Notes under the pieces: generated by a model
Told to the model about the DNA's origin: nothing
What the model saw: only the letters and a program-made list of their open reading frames with translations
Databases searched by the model: none
Source of the DNA: an uncultured Lachnospiraceae bacterium
Lineage (GTDB): Bacteria; Bacillota; Clostridia; Lachnospirales; Lachnospiraceae
Reading direction: 5' to 3'
Assembly (NCBI GenBank): GCA_902781895.1
Contig: CACZLA010000009.1
Coordinates: forward strand, 1 to 58,038
Length of the DNA: 58,038 nucleotides
In this document: positions 1 through 8,608 of the stretch, piece by piece
How positions within the stretch are numbered: position 1 is the first letter of the stretch
Layout of the letters: the number at the start of each line of letters is the position of its first letter
Program-made: the position numbers and the translations under genes

Positions 1-89
1 GGAAAGTATGCTCTGAAACACCGGAAAGGTGGCTCTGGAAATCCGGAACAGTGGCTCTCAAAATCCGGACAGGTGGCTCAAAGGTAGCC
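1..89. repeat. Left-end repeat array of the IS21 element, four units of about 22 bp
   Basis: Four consecutive imperfect units start at 1, 23, 45 and 67. Their lengths are 22, 22, 22 and 23 bases. Each begins GGA, carries a GCTC core (GTGGCTC in units 2-4) and ends CC. They sit just outside the transposase gene and are best read as terminal transposase-binding repeats. The array may continue to the left of the window. Confidence 0.75.
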
Positions 90-147
90 GGAATATTCAT
101 TTGTAGTGGTAGCCTAGCTACACACTATAAAAGGAGGTTGTAACGAA

Positions 148-1701
148 ATGCAAAGTTACACAACAATCATTGGTGTTCTTGATATGAGAGACAAAGGCTT
201 TTCATATCGCGACATCCGTGCCCGTTTTGGTATGGGACAGGGCACTGTAAAACTTATCCTCGATAGATTCGAGGAATTAGCACTTCCAATTGCTGATATC
301 AAGCAAATGGAGCCAGACAAGGTTGAAGAGGCTTTTTATCCTCCGGATAACTTACGACGAAAGGATATCCCTCTCCCTGACTATCAACTGATATATGATA
401 GACTTACTGCAAAAGGCAGCAAAGCCAATCTTTTCTATCAGTGGGTAGATTATAAAAAAGATAATCCTAATGGTTATCAATACACTCAGTTTGTACACCA
501 TTTCCATGAGTTTGTAGAACGAAACTATGGAAGTGAAAAAGTTTCTATGGCAGTGGAACGCATTCCTGGTGAACGTATATACATTGATTGGGTAGGTGAT
601 AAACCTGAACTTGTTATTGATCAGGAAACCGGCGAAATAATCAAAGTTCATGTTTTCGTAACTACAGTTGGTGTAAGTAACTGCATATATGCGGAAGTTT
701 TTCCAGATGAACGCATGTCAAACTTTATCGCCGGTACAGTGCATAGTATCGATTACTATAAGGCTGTTCCCAAGTACCTTGTACCAGATAACTGTAAAAC
801 TGCTGTAACCAAACATACTAAGGATGAAATTGTTATCAATGCATCATATCAGGATCTTGAAAGCTTCTATGGCGTTGTAGTATTACCGCCACCTGCGAGA
901 AAGCCCAAAGGAAAGCCTACTGTTGAGAAATACGTTCAGTATCTCGAAACATGGCTGTTAGAGGAACTTAAGAAAAAGACCTATCCAAACTTTGAAGCTG
1001 TAAATCGTTCCTGTAGAGAAATAATAGAAGCCATCAACAGAGAAGTCCCAAAAGGTTGGAAGTATTCTCGTATGGATACATTTCTCAGGTACGATAAACC
1101 GCAGATGAAGACTCTTTCCGACGGCTCCTTCATGTTATGCGATTACAAGCCTTATGCACACATACCGAATAATTATCATCTTCTCTATGATGGCCACTAT
1201 TATTCAGTATTGTACACTTATTATAATCAACCTGCAATTCTCAAGGCTACGCCAACTGAGATAAAGATATGTGATAAGAACAACCGTCTTATCTGCACAC
1301 ATAAGCGTAGCTATAATGAGTATCCTAAATACATAACCGATGATTCACACATGCCACCAGGACATCTTTACTATAAAGAAATAAATAGTAAAGACGGTGA
1401 TTATTATAGAAACCGTGCTAAATCATTTGGTCCATATATGTTAAAACTTATAGATGTTGTATTACATTCCGCTGCACACGAGGAACAAACCTACAACAGT
1501 TGTAACGGGATAATCCATAGCTGTGATGGTGTACCACGTATTGTGGCTGAAGAAGCAGCCAAAACATGTGTAATAAGTAATACATGCAGATATTCATACT
1601 TTAAAAGAGTCCTAAAAGATATGCTTGCCAAGAACTCTCATACATGCAATGAAAAGTTGCCGGAGCATTCAAATATCAGAGGAAAGGACTTTTATAAATG
1701 A
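148..1701 (+). CDS. istA: IS21 family transposase (IstA-like)
   Basis: Catalyses cut-and-paste or copy transposition of the element together with IstB. The 517-residue product has an N-terminal helix-turn-helix around residues 18-42 (SYRDIRARFGMGQGTVK). An RNase H-like integrase core follows, with the probable DDE triad D147 (IYIDW), D214 (VPDN) and E260 (KPTVE). Length fits full-size IstA proteins. The start is supported by a strong AAAGGAGG SD sequence ending about 12 bases before the ATG. The stop overlaps the istB start (ATGA), implying translational coupling. No frameshift or truncation is seen. IS21 membership is secure; the exact subgroup was not determined. Confidence 0.93.
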   Translation: MQSYTTIIGVLDMRDKGFSYRDIRARFGMGQGTVKLILDRFEELALPIADIKQMEPDKVEEAFYPPDNLRRKDIPLPDYQLIYDRLTAKGSKANLFYQWVDYKKDNPNGYQYTQFVHHFHEFVERNYGSEKVSMAVERIPGERIYIDWVGDKPELVIDQETGEIIKVHVFVTTVGVSNCIYAEVFPDERMSNFIAGTVHSIDYYKAVPKYLVPDNCKTAVTKHTKDEIVINASYQDLESFYGVVVLPPPARKPKGKPTVEKYVQYLETWLLEELKKKTYPNFEAVNRSCREIIEAINREVPKGWKYSRMDTFLRYDKPQMKTLSDGSFMLCDYKPYAHIPNNYHLLYDGHYYSVLYTYYNQPAILKATPTEIKICDKNNRLICTHKRSYNEYPKYITDDSHMPPGHLYYKEINSKDGDYYRNRAKSFGPYMLKLIDVVLHSAAHEEQTYNSCNGIIHSCDGVPRIVAEEAAKTCVISNTCRYSYFKRVLKDMLAKNSHTCNEKLPEHSNIRGKDFYK

Positions 1702-2444
1702 TGAATAATACAAATATTAATTACAACGAATTATGTACAAAGCTTCGTTCAATGAAGATGTCAGGAATGGCGGAAGCTTTTGAAAAACAACTGGCAAATC
1801 CTAATAGTAGTCTTAGATCCTTTGACGAAAGGATATCTGAAATAATAACTGCAGAATGGGATATGCGGTATAGCAAAAAGTTTAATCGTTATCTGAAAAA
1901 GGCAACCTTGAAGTATCCTGCTGCTGATATAGATGAATCAATATATGATGCAGATAGACTTCTTGATACCGGAACGATTGAACGACTATCTGAATGCGAT
2001 TGGATTGATGAAGGGAGAAACCTTCTCATAACAGGGTGTACCGGTTCTGGAAAAACATATATATCTAATGCATTATGTATTAGTGCACTGCGACAGTTCT
2101 ATACGGTGAAGTATACAAAAGCCAGTACGCTGATCTATGAACTTGAACAGGCTCAATACAACGGAGACTATCTGAATTATACTCAAAAGATATCTGCCTT
2201 TGATCTATTGGTAATAGATGACTTTGGGCTTATGGAATTAGACATTGATAAATGTCGTAATCTATTTGAAGTAATCGATAGCAGAGATTGTCGTCATTCA
2301 ACCATGGTAATCTCTCAGATGCCTGTTAGCAGCTGGTATGAAATGTTTAAGGATAATACATATGCAGACGCCTGCATGGATCGTATCATTCACAAAGCAT
2401 ACCGCCTGGAATTTAACGGAAGGAATATGAGAAATCCTTCATAG
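1698..2444 (+). CDS. istB: IS21 helper ATPase (IstB-like)
   Basis: AAA+ ATPase of the DnaC/IstB type that assists the IstA transposase in target capture. The 248-residue product shows a Walker A motif at residues 113-120 (GCTGSGKT) and a Walker B motif LLVIDDFGLM around 170-179. The N-terminal helical region (LCTKLRSMKMSGMAEAFEKQ) is typical of IstB. It overlaps the transposase gene by four bases, and the pair forms one transcription unit. After the stop there is no other gene before the right-end repeats. The gene is intact. Confidence 0.93.
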   Translation: MMNNTNINYNELCTKLRSMKMSGMAEAFEKQLANPNSSLRSFDERISEIITAEWDMRYSKKFNRYLKKATLKYPAADIDESIYDADRLLDTGTIERLSECDWIDEGRNLLITGCTGSGKTYISNALCISALRQFYTVKYTKASTLIYELEQAQYNGDYLNYTQKISAFDLLVIDDFGLMELDIDKCRNLFEVIDSRDCRHSTMVISQMPVSSWYEMFKDNTYADACMDRIIHKAYRLEFNGRNMRNPS

Positions 2445-2467
2445 TAACCGATTAATCAGACCCTAGT

Positions 2468-2533
2468 GGTCAGTTGAAAGCGAACAAGCGGTCAGCTCTT
2501 CCGAGCTGGCCGGTCAGTTCGACCGAATTTAGC
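2468..2533. repeat. Right-end repeat array of the IS21 element, three 22-bp units
   Basis: Three adjacent units of exactly 22 bases start at 2468, 2490 and 2512. Each begins GGTCAG and ends GC or CC. The middle unit contains an inverted repeat (CGGTCAGCTC against GAGCTGGCCG) that can fold into a hairpin. The period equals that of the left-end array, although the unit sequence differs. Probable IstA-binding sites. Confidence 0.7.
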
Positions 2534-2566
2534 ATTAAGGTGCGACAGAGCCTTTATACACGTTTA

Positions 2567-5500
2567 TTAATTTGTAAGTTTATGTTTTTGTTTATGGTTT
2601 ATTATGGAATATAAAACTATAAGGAGTAGAGTTATTACAGAAATAAATATTCCTGTTATTGCGCCAGAAGGATGATAACGCATTTGAATATTATGGTCAC
2701 CTTCAGTAACAGCAACACCTATTCCTCCCAAAAATCGTTCTTTTTCTACTGGTTTATTGTCTATATATATATCCCATGATTCAGAATATGGAAGTGATAT
2801 ATATAACATACCATTCTTTTTTGAATTTAGTTTTGCATAGATGGTTTTTCCATCTTCATATAGATCAGTTAGTATATTTTCTGATAAATGATCATGTAAT
2901 TGTCTTAAGTTGTCCTCATTTAGTATGGCTATTATTGGTGTAAAATCGTCATTTTCTGTAACGCTTTCCAAAGGGTAATCAATCATTAATTCATGATTTG
3001 ATTCGTTTACATCACCAATAAAGTATACATTTTCGCCTACACTCGCATATATGCTTCCGGTTATTTCATCATTTAGTTTTATATAGACAGGAACATATTT
3101 TTGTTCTTTAGTATTTTCTTTTTTTAAGCTATATATTTCTCCGAAATAGTAGTAGTTTTTGGTATTATCAAATTCTGTTCCATTAATATAATGTTCGCAT
3201 GGGATTTTATTATATATAGGAGATGCCCCTATTGAATTAATAAAATCATTTTGATAATCTATGGAGTCTTTAGTGTCATCATCATTATAGTCTTTTATAT
3301 TAATCTCTTTTAGTTTGTTATTGTCTATTACCATTCCCATGGATACATAGTATGGATTCTCATAAACATTATAATTATTATAAGTAAATATTTTGTTATA
3401 TGTTGAATATGCAGAGTCATCATTTATATCTTCAATATGATACTTTATATTTAGCATTATATCTGCGAGTGGATTACCACCATGATAGTCCATGGAATTC
3501 AATCCCACTGGAAGATTATATGTATTTATTCGATCTATCATATCTGTGGTGTAACCTGAAGAGAAATATGAAAGAGTATGTATATCAGTTACATCGCCTA
3601 AAGTATAATAGAGAGGATGATAACCTAAATACTCTGTTAAGTGGCTAAAATTTTTCATGTCAGGGATATTTTGTGCTATTTTATTTATCTTTTCTGCTTC
3701 AGTTAACAAGTCTGAATTGCTACTTATTTGATTTGGGAAAAGAATAATAAAGTTTATAATTATATCAACTATAGTTATATATAGCATACGTTTAAGTATG
3801 GTAGAGCAATTAGTTTTCTTAACGGATGAATAGAGTATTAATACAATAAAGCTTGATAGTAGTGTTATTGATACTATAAGTGAGAATTTAGATATATCCT
3901 TATTAATAATATACAGGAAGATAAATATTATAGATGCAATAATTATTGTTCCTTGTAATGAGGATATACTATAATCTTTTATGTAATATAGTATAGATGC
4001 TAACATCGAAATAATTATAAAAACGAAAAATATAGCATGCCTGTTTGGACAAAGTGACTGAAAATGGAAACCATGAAATACATAGTTTAATAATTCATTA
4101 TTAAATGATATATAAAGTATTATAGATAATAATATTATCTTTATTCTACTATTTACTGATATTTTTTTGCATAACGCATATAAAGGTATAATAAATATAA
4201 GAATCATACCTATATAAATAGCTGAATTACTATTATCTTGGCTTACGGCTCCGAAAACGTTGCTGTTTCTATAATTTGAAAAAGCAGTGAAATAGTTTGT
4301 ATAACTCTTAAATAGAGAAGCACTTGCTGTATCTGTCTCTACATAAGCTGAGTTAATAGTAATTGATAAGAATGAAATCAGTGAAAATGCAGAAAGACCA
4401 GCAGCGGCTACAGAACAAATTCCAAATCTTATGGACTTTTTCATAAAATCTTTAAAGCCGGAAAATGTCATAGTAAAATAGAAAAGAAATATGAATTCAC
4501 ACAATAAAAATGCATGATATGGATCATAAAGCATCATTAATGTAAGGAAACATATATATAAAGCTTTTTTATTGTGATATATCATTTTTTCCAATCCCAA
4601 AATAATAAGTGGAAGATAACATGTATACTTGAAAGCCTCATAAGAAAAGAAAATTGATAAATAAGAGCTAAGTATATACATGAGACCTAAAGTGATAAGT
4701 CTGGAATCAGATTTATGAAATCTATGATATTCTCTGTGTGTTAAGTAAAATATTATTGAAAAACCTGATAGTATAAATGTCAAAAAGAATCTTATAGTAA
4801 AGCTTAATAAGTATAGCGATTTAGGTAAAATATAGTAATAAATAAATACCCAAGGAGTGGTGAGATCATTCATTACAGTTCTGTATAGGTCTTTGAATCC
4901 AGCTATATTGAAGTTGAAAAGCGAGAAAAAGTGTCCGCTTTTAATATCATTTATGTGACCTACCATTGGTGAGTATAACTCAGTTAAACCATCTCCGGTT
5001 ATTATTGGGCGGGTACCAAAAGGATAGCCTGATACTATCATCTGACTTATAATAAAGAGAACAGTAACTACTAAAAAACATGAGTAGTAAACATAGTTAT
5101 CACGTATGTGATAAGAGATGGATTGTAGATATTTATTCTCGTTATAATCTTTTTTCAATCGTTTAAGTAAAACAGTAGTTATTATTCCTAAAATGGAAAT
5201 GAGTATTCCAACAATAATAAATATAGGATTGAATCTTATTTCTATCGTATTCTCACCTTCATTTATTGGAATAAGTGAGTTGTCATCAATAAAACCTGTT
5301 TGTGTTGTTTTTTTACCATTAACATATACATCAACTGAAGAAATACATGGTATTCCCAGGGATAAATATCCTTTATGAGAACTGTTAATAGTTAATGGTT
5401 TTTCAAAATGATTATGAATATTAACTAATTCAGAAGTATTATAAATATTATCCAATATTTGGTTATTGTAAGAAGCAATCTGATAGGTGTTATTATCACT

Positions 5501-7543
5501 TAAGAATGTAATGTTAGGGTTTGCTTGGGTCGCTTGATGCTCTTCATTGTTTGATATTTCGCCTAAATGGTTTACTGTATTAGCTTTAAAATATAAATCA
5601 CCAGTTATATTTGTATTTATTATAAAAGATAATGTACTTCCATCATATGATTCCTGATATCTTGCATCACATTCACCTATGTTGAAAATCTTTTCTTTCT
5701 TCATATAGGTGTTTGTTAAAATATTAGCGGTTTCATAAGGTTTGTTTTTATCATATATATAATTTTTAATTGAATCATCATAAATGGCATATGGCATACA
5801 GTATTTATTTTGGTATATATTAATACCATTTGGATCTTCATTTGTAGTATATTGATCAACAAACTGAAGATTAGAATCGCTGAGTACATCTGTAGTTAAT
5901 ATAAAATCATAGCCATTAAAACTCTCAGAAAAAGGAGTTGAGATTGTATTAAAGGTGGATTTTATATATATTTTGGCATCAGGGTATTCTTGGTGAATAA
6001 GCTTTGTTGCCTCATATTCTTCAAGTTCTTTAATACGACTTATTCGTTGTGAAACATAATATGTGCCGATAGTTTTTGTATTAATATAATAATTTGGTAT
6101 TATTTCGACTAATAGAAGTGCAAAAAATACAATTTTAAAAATCGATTGAGTCATGTTTTTGCCTGTGTATAGCAAGGTTAATATAAAATAACCAAATATA
6201 AATTCAAGAGCTATAATAAAAGATGAGTTGTTGTCATAGTTTGATGAAAAAATCATAGTACATACTATGATTAAACAACTAATAATACCAGATAGAATAA
6301 CTGATTTATGATTTACCATCTTAAGATTATGTATTACGTCATAAGATATATAAAGCATGAAAAAAACTATGAGATAACCATAATGAATCTCACCTGATGC
6401 TGATTTCGAAAGACCGTTAAATAGATGTCTGAATGTAGTAGTTGCAGTTCCTAATAACAAAAATAATAGAAGAAGACTGTTTTTTAGTTTTGTGGCTATA
6501 TTTCTATGATTTGAAATAATAAATAGAATAATAAAGAATAGAAAACCTATACCAAAAGCTATATCAAAATAGTTATTATACAATGAATACATTGAAAGTG
6601 AGTTTTTGGGCATCATTCGTTTTATTAGATCTATGGGGTTATCAATCTGAAAAAAAGGAAACTCTGTTGATACATCATTTTTAAAAATGTTACTATTAAA
6701 CGAATTGATTATTATAATACCAGCTGAGGCAGCAGAAAGTAATAAGCCTATTAAAAATGTTCTTAGCTTTATAGAAAAATCGTTTATGGAACTAAAGCTT
6801 CTCGTTACGAAGAAAAGTATTATAAATATACCAGAGATTATAGATATATGTAGATTACAATAAATAGATATGGAGAAAAATAGAATAAAGAAGTATGGTT
6901 TGTTTTCAACAATTATTCTTTCTATTCCATAGATAACCAATGGAAAAATAGCTATAGCTGTTGTAAAAGCTATATTCATACCTATTGTTATCATAGTAGT
7001 TGATAAAGCATAAGCTATTGAGACTCCAATGATTGGCCAATTTGTATATGAAAAAAACTTACCAATCATAGACTTCGGAGGAGTATTTGATCCGATAAGG
7101 AAGCTTCCTTTTGCTTTAGAATCTATTTCATCAGGCTGAATAATTGTGTTTTTTGTTTTATAGCATAATAGAATGCTCATAGAAAGTCCGGCGAGAGATA
7201 GTTTCAATGCATAAAGAATATTTAATACTGCCGGAATAGACGAACGATTAAATAATAAAATAATAAAGTTGGTAGGATCTGATATTTTATATGTTATGAT
7301 TGTTGAAAAATCATAAAATGACCCCAACATACTACTAAGTATGGGGAGGTTTCCACTTTTTATGTGATCATACAATTCATAATAATAGGGAAGATAGTTA
7401 CTGTTGTTACTCGCAGAAAGAATAGATTTACCGCCAAATGGAGAAAAATGTCCAGAAATCAATCCTATTGTAACGATTATTAGCGTAATAGAAAATGTAA
7501 ATAAATATATTGTTAGATTTCTTTTGTTTATTGACTGCTTCAT
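2567..7543 (-). CDS. Tandem-fused double YfhO-type membrane protein (putative GT-C glycosyltransferase)
   Basis: YfhO proteins (PF09586-like) are polytopic membrane proteins implicated in sugar transfer from polyprenyl phosphate to surface polymers. This 1658-residue product contains two successive YfhO-like units, about 1-800 and 805-1658. Each has an N-terminal helix, an extracytoplasmic loop, many helices, a soluble beta-rich part and a final helix after a G-x-NxIxIRF or HNIQMRYHPSG motif. Normal family length is near 850, so this is a head-to-tail fusion. The loop acid is present in unit 2 (GDG, D851) but in unit 1 the corresponding site reads ASNN (residues 44-47). Unit 1 may therefore be non-catalytic. 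The gene is strikingly AT-rich compared with the other YfhO genes here. It is transcribed divergently from the GT2 gene, and its stop lies about 20 bases from the IS21 right end. SD GGAGGAG precedes the ATG. Confidence 0.8.
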   Translation of the reverse strand: MKQSINKRNLTIYLFTFSITLIIVTIGLISGHFSPFGGKSILSASNNSNYLPYYYELYDHIKSGNLPILSSMLGSFYDFSTIITYKISDPTNFIILLFNRSSIPAVLNILYALKLSLAGLSMSILLCYKTKNTIIQPDEIDSKAKGSFLIGSNTPPKSMIGKFFSYTNWPIIGVSIAYALSTTMITIGMNIAFTTAIAIFPLVIYGIERIIVENKPYFFILFFSISIYCNLHISIISGIFIILFFVTRSFSSINDFSIKLRTFLIGLLLSAASAGIIIINSFNSNIFKNDVSTEFPFFQIDNPIDLIKRMMPKNSLSMYSLYNNYFDIAFGIGFLFFIILFIISNHRNIATKLKNSLLLLFLLLGTATTTFRHLFNGLSKSASGEIHYGYLIVFFMLYISYDVIHNLKMVNHKSVILSGIISCLIIVCTMIFSSNYDNNSSFIIALEFIFGYFILTLLYTGKNMTQSIFKIVFFALLLVEIIPNYYINTKTIGTYYVSQRISRIKELEEYEATKLIHQEYPDAKIYIKSTFNTISTPFSESFNGYDFILTTDVLSDSNLQFVDQYTTNEDPNGINIYQNKYCMPYAIYDDSIKNYIYDKNKPYETANILTNTYMKKEKIFNIGECDARYQESYDGSTLSFIINTNITGDLYFKANTVNHLGEISNNEEHQATQANPNITFLSDNNTYQIASYNNQILDNIYNTSELVNIHNHFEKPLTINSSHKGYLSLGIPCISSVDVYVNGKKTTQTGFIDDNSLIPINEGENTIEIRFNPIFIIVGILISILGIITTVLLKRLKKDYNENKYLQSISYHIRDNYVYYSCFLVVTVLFIISQMIVSGYPFGTRPIITGDGLTELYSPMVGHINDIKSGHFFSLFNFNIAGFKDLYRTVMNDLTTPWVFIYYYILPKSLYLLSFTIRFFLTFILSGFSIIFYLTHREYHRFHKSDSRLITLGLMYILSSYLSIFFSYEAFKYTCYLPLIILGLEKMIYHNKKALYICFLTLMMLYDPYHAFLLCEFIFLFYFTMTFSGFKDFMKKSIRFGICSVAAAGLSAFSLISFLSITINSAYVETDTASASLFKSYTNYFTAFSNYRNSNVFGAVSQDNSNSAIYIGMILIFIIPLYALCKKISVNSRIKIILLSIILYISFNNELLNYVFHGFHFQSLCPNRHAIFFVFIIISMLASILYYIKDYSISSLQGTIIIASIIFIFLYIINKDISKFSLIVSITLLSSFIVLILYSSVKKTNCSTILKRMLYITIVDIIINFIILFPNQISSNSDLLTEAEKINKIAQNIPDMKNFSHLTEYLGYHPLYYTLGDVTDIHTLSYFSSGYTTDMIDRINTYNLPVGLNSMDYHGGNPLADIMLNIKYHIEDINDDSAYSTYNKIFTYNNYNVYENPYYVSMGMVIDNNKLKEINIKDYNDDDTKDSIDYQNDFINSIGASPIYNKIPCEHYINGTEFDNTKNYYYFGEIYSLKKENTKEQKYVPVYIKLNDEITGSIYASVGENVYFIGDVNESNHELMIDYPLESVTENDDFTPIIAILNEDNLRQLHDHLSENILTDLYEDGKTIYAKLNSKKNGMLYISLPYSESWDIYIDNKPVEKERFLGGIGVAVTEGDHNIQMRYHPSGAITGIFISVITLLLIVLYSIINHKQKHKLTN

Positions 7544-7649
7544 TTTTCCAGTTTACTCCTCCGAATTATAAAAACATGTTTTTATTATAACAAATATTTG
7601 ATATAATATAAAATATTTTTACATATTAGAACTAAGGATGTTTTGCTGT
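7544..7649. promoter_or_regulatory. Divergent promoter region with an 18-bp perfect palindrome
   Basis: This very AT-rich spacer separates the leftward double-YfhO gene from the rightward GT2 gene. A perfect 18-bp palindrome, ATAAAAACATGTTTTTAT, lies at 7568-7585. A TATAAT hexamer at 7602-7607 could be the -10 box of the rightward promoter, and the reverse strand has a TATAAT within TTGTTATAAT for the leftward one. No convincing -35 boxes were found. The palindrome could be an operator acting on both promoters; this is inference. Confidence 0.45.
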
Positions 7650-8591
7650 ATGAAACACAAATTAAGTATAATATCTTCGTGTTATAATGAAGAGGGAAAT
7701 ATCGAGGAACTTGTCGATAGAATCAAAAAAGTAATGGAAACTGAAAAAGAATACGACTATGAATTGATTATTTCAGATAATGATTCAAAAGACAGGACAC
7801 AAGAAATAATAAGAAAAATAGCCAGTTCTGATAAACGTATCAAAGCAGTTTTCAATAATAGAAATTATGGTCCTAGACTATCTCCTAGAAATGCAGCAAA
7901 ACATGCAACTGGAGATGTTGTTCTTTTTATTCCTTCAGACTTACAGGACCCACCTGAGATGATTCCTAGTTTTTTAAGAGAATGGGAAAATGGATATAAG
8001 CTTGTTTATGGTCAAAAAACTGCAAGTGATGAGGGGGTTATTACTTATGGACTGCGAAATATATTTTATGGACTGATTAATATCTTATCCAGTACAAAGC
8101 AATATAAGCATGTGTCTGGAATATGCTTAAATGATGGAGAAGTATTGAAGGAGATGCTGGCTGCTGATGAAGATATAGAATTCCGTTTTTTGCTTTCTGA
8201 GCTTGGTTATGAAGTAAAGTTGATAGAATACCGTCAAAATAAGAGGAAGAATGGTAAATCCAGTTATAATATAAAAAAATACTTTTCTTTTGCTATGGAA
8301 TCTATGATATCCACTACAACTGCTCCGCTGAGAGCTGCAACTGTATTTGGTATGATAGTAGCTTTTATTTGCTTTGTGATAGCAATGGGATACTTAGGAT
8401 ATAAGCTTGTCTATTGGGATGAGTTTTCGGTAGGAACGGCTCCTCTTGTTATAGGTATATTTTTTTTAGGAGCGGTACAACTTGTCTTTATAGGTATTGT
8501 GGGAGAATATGTCGGAACAATATTGAAGAAGGTAACTAAGAAGATGCCATTAATTGAAAAAGAATTAATTAACTTTGATGAGGATGCATAG
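7650..8591 (+). CDS. GT2 polyprenyl-phosphate glycosyltransferase (GtrB/CsbB/ArnC-like)
   Basis: Predicted to transfer a sugar from a nucleotide donor to undecaprenyl phosphate on the cytoplasmic side. The GT-A fold begins LSIISSCYNEEGNIEEL, with the nucleotide loop VDRIKK...DNDSKDRT and the SDLQDPPEM motif, the counterpart of DADLQDPP in GtrB-type enzymes. Two C-terminal transmembrane helices (about residues 225-250 and 260-285) match the family. The start at 7650 is preferred because the AAGGA at 7634-7638 then lies 11 bases upstream; the earlier in-frame ATG at 7638 overlaps that SD. It heads the rightward operon. Adjacency to YfhO genes recalls the CsbB/GtcA/YfhO three-component systems, though no GtcA-like flippase is seen here. 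Confidence 0.85.
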   Translation: MKHKLSIISSCYNEEGNIEELVDRIKKVMETEKEYDYELIISDNDSKDRTQEIIRKIASSDKRIKAVFNNRNYGPRLSPRNAAKHATGDVVLFIPSDLQDPPEMIPSFLREWENGYKLVYGQKTASDEGVITYGLRNIFYGLINILSSTKQYKHVSGICLNDGEVLKEMLAADEDIEFRFLLSELGYEVKLIEYRQNKRKNGKSSYNIKKYFSFAMESMISTTTAPLRAATVFGMIVAFICFVIAMGYLGYKLVYWDEFSVGTAPLVIGIFFLGAVQLVFIGIVGEYVGTILKKVTKKMPLIEKELINFDEDA

Positions 8592-8608
8592 ATTGATTGG
8601 AGAAGTTT

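Larger units (their letters stand above)
1..2547 (+). mobile_element. IS21-family insertion sequence, left tip outside window
   Basis: A two-gene element with an IstA-like DDE transposase and an IstB-like ATPase overlapping by ATGA, which is the defining layout of the IS21 family. Both flanks carry short arrays repeated with a 22-base period (1-89 and 2468-2533), as expected for the multiple terminal transposase-binding sites of this family. The right boundary is inferred to be the CA dinucleotide at 2546-2547, because IS21 elements end TG...CA and the reverse strand here begins TGTCGCACC. The left tip is not visible, so a target duplication cannot be checked. Both genes are intact, so the copy may be active. 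Confidence 0.85.

Noticed and set aside
1-89. Short regular repeats that could suggest a CRISPR array
   Set aside because: Units are imperfect, contiguous without spacers, and sit at the end of an IS21 element.
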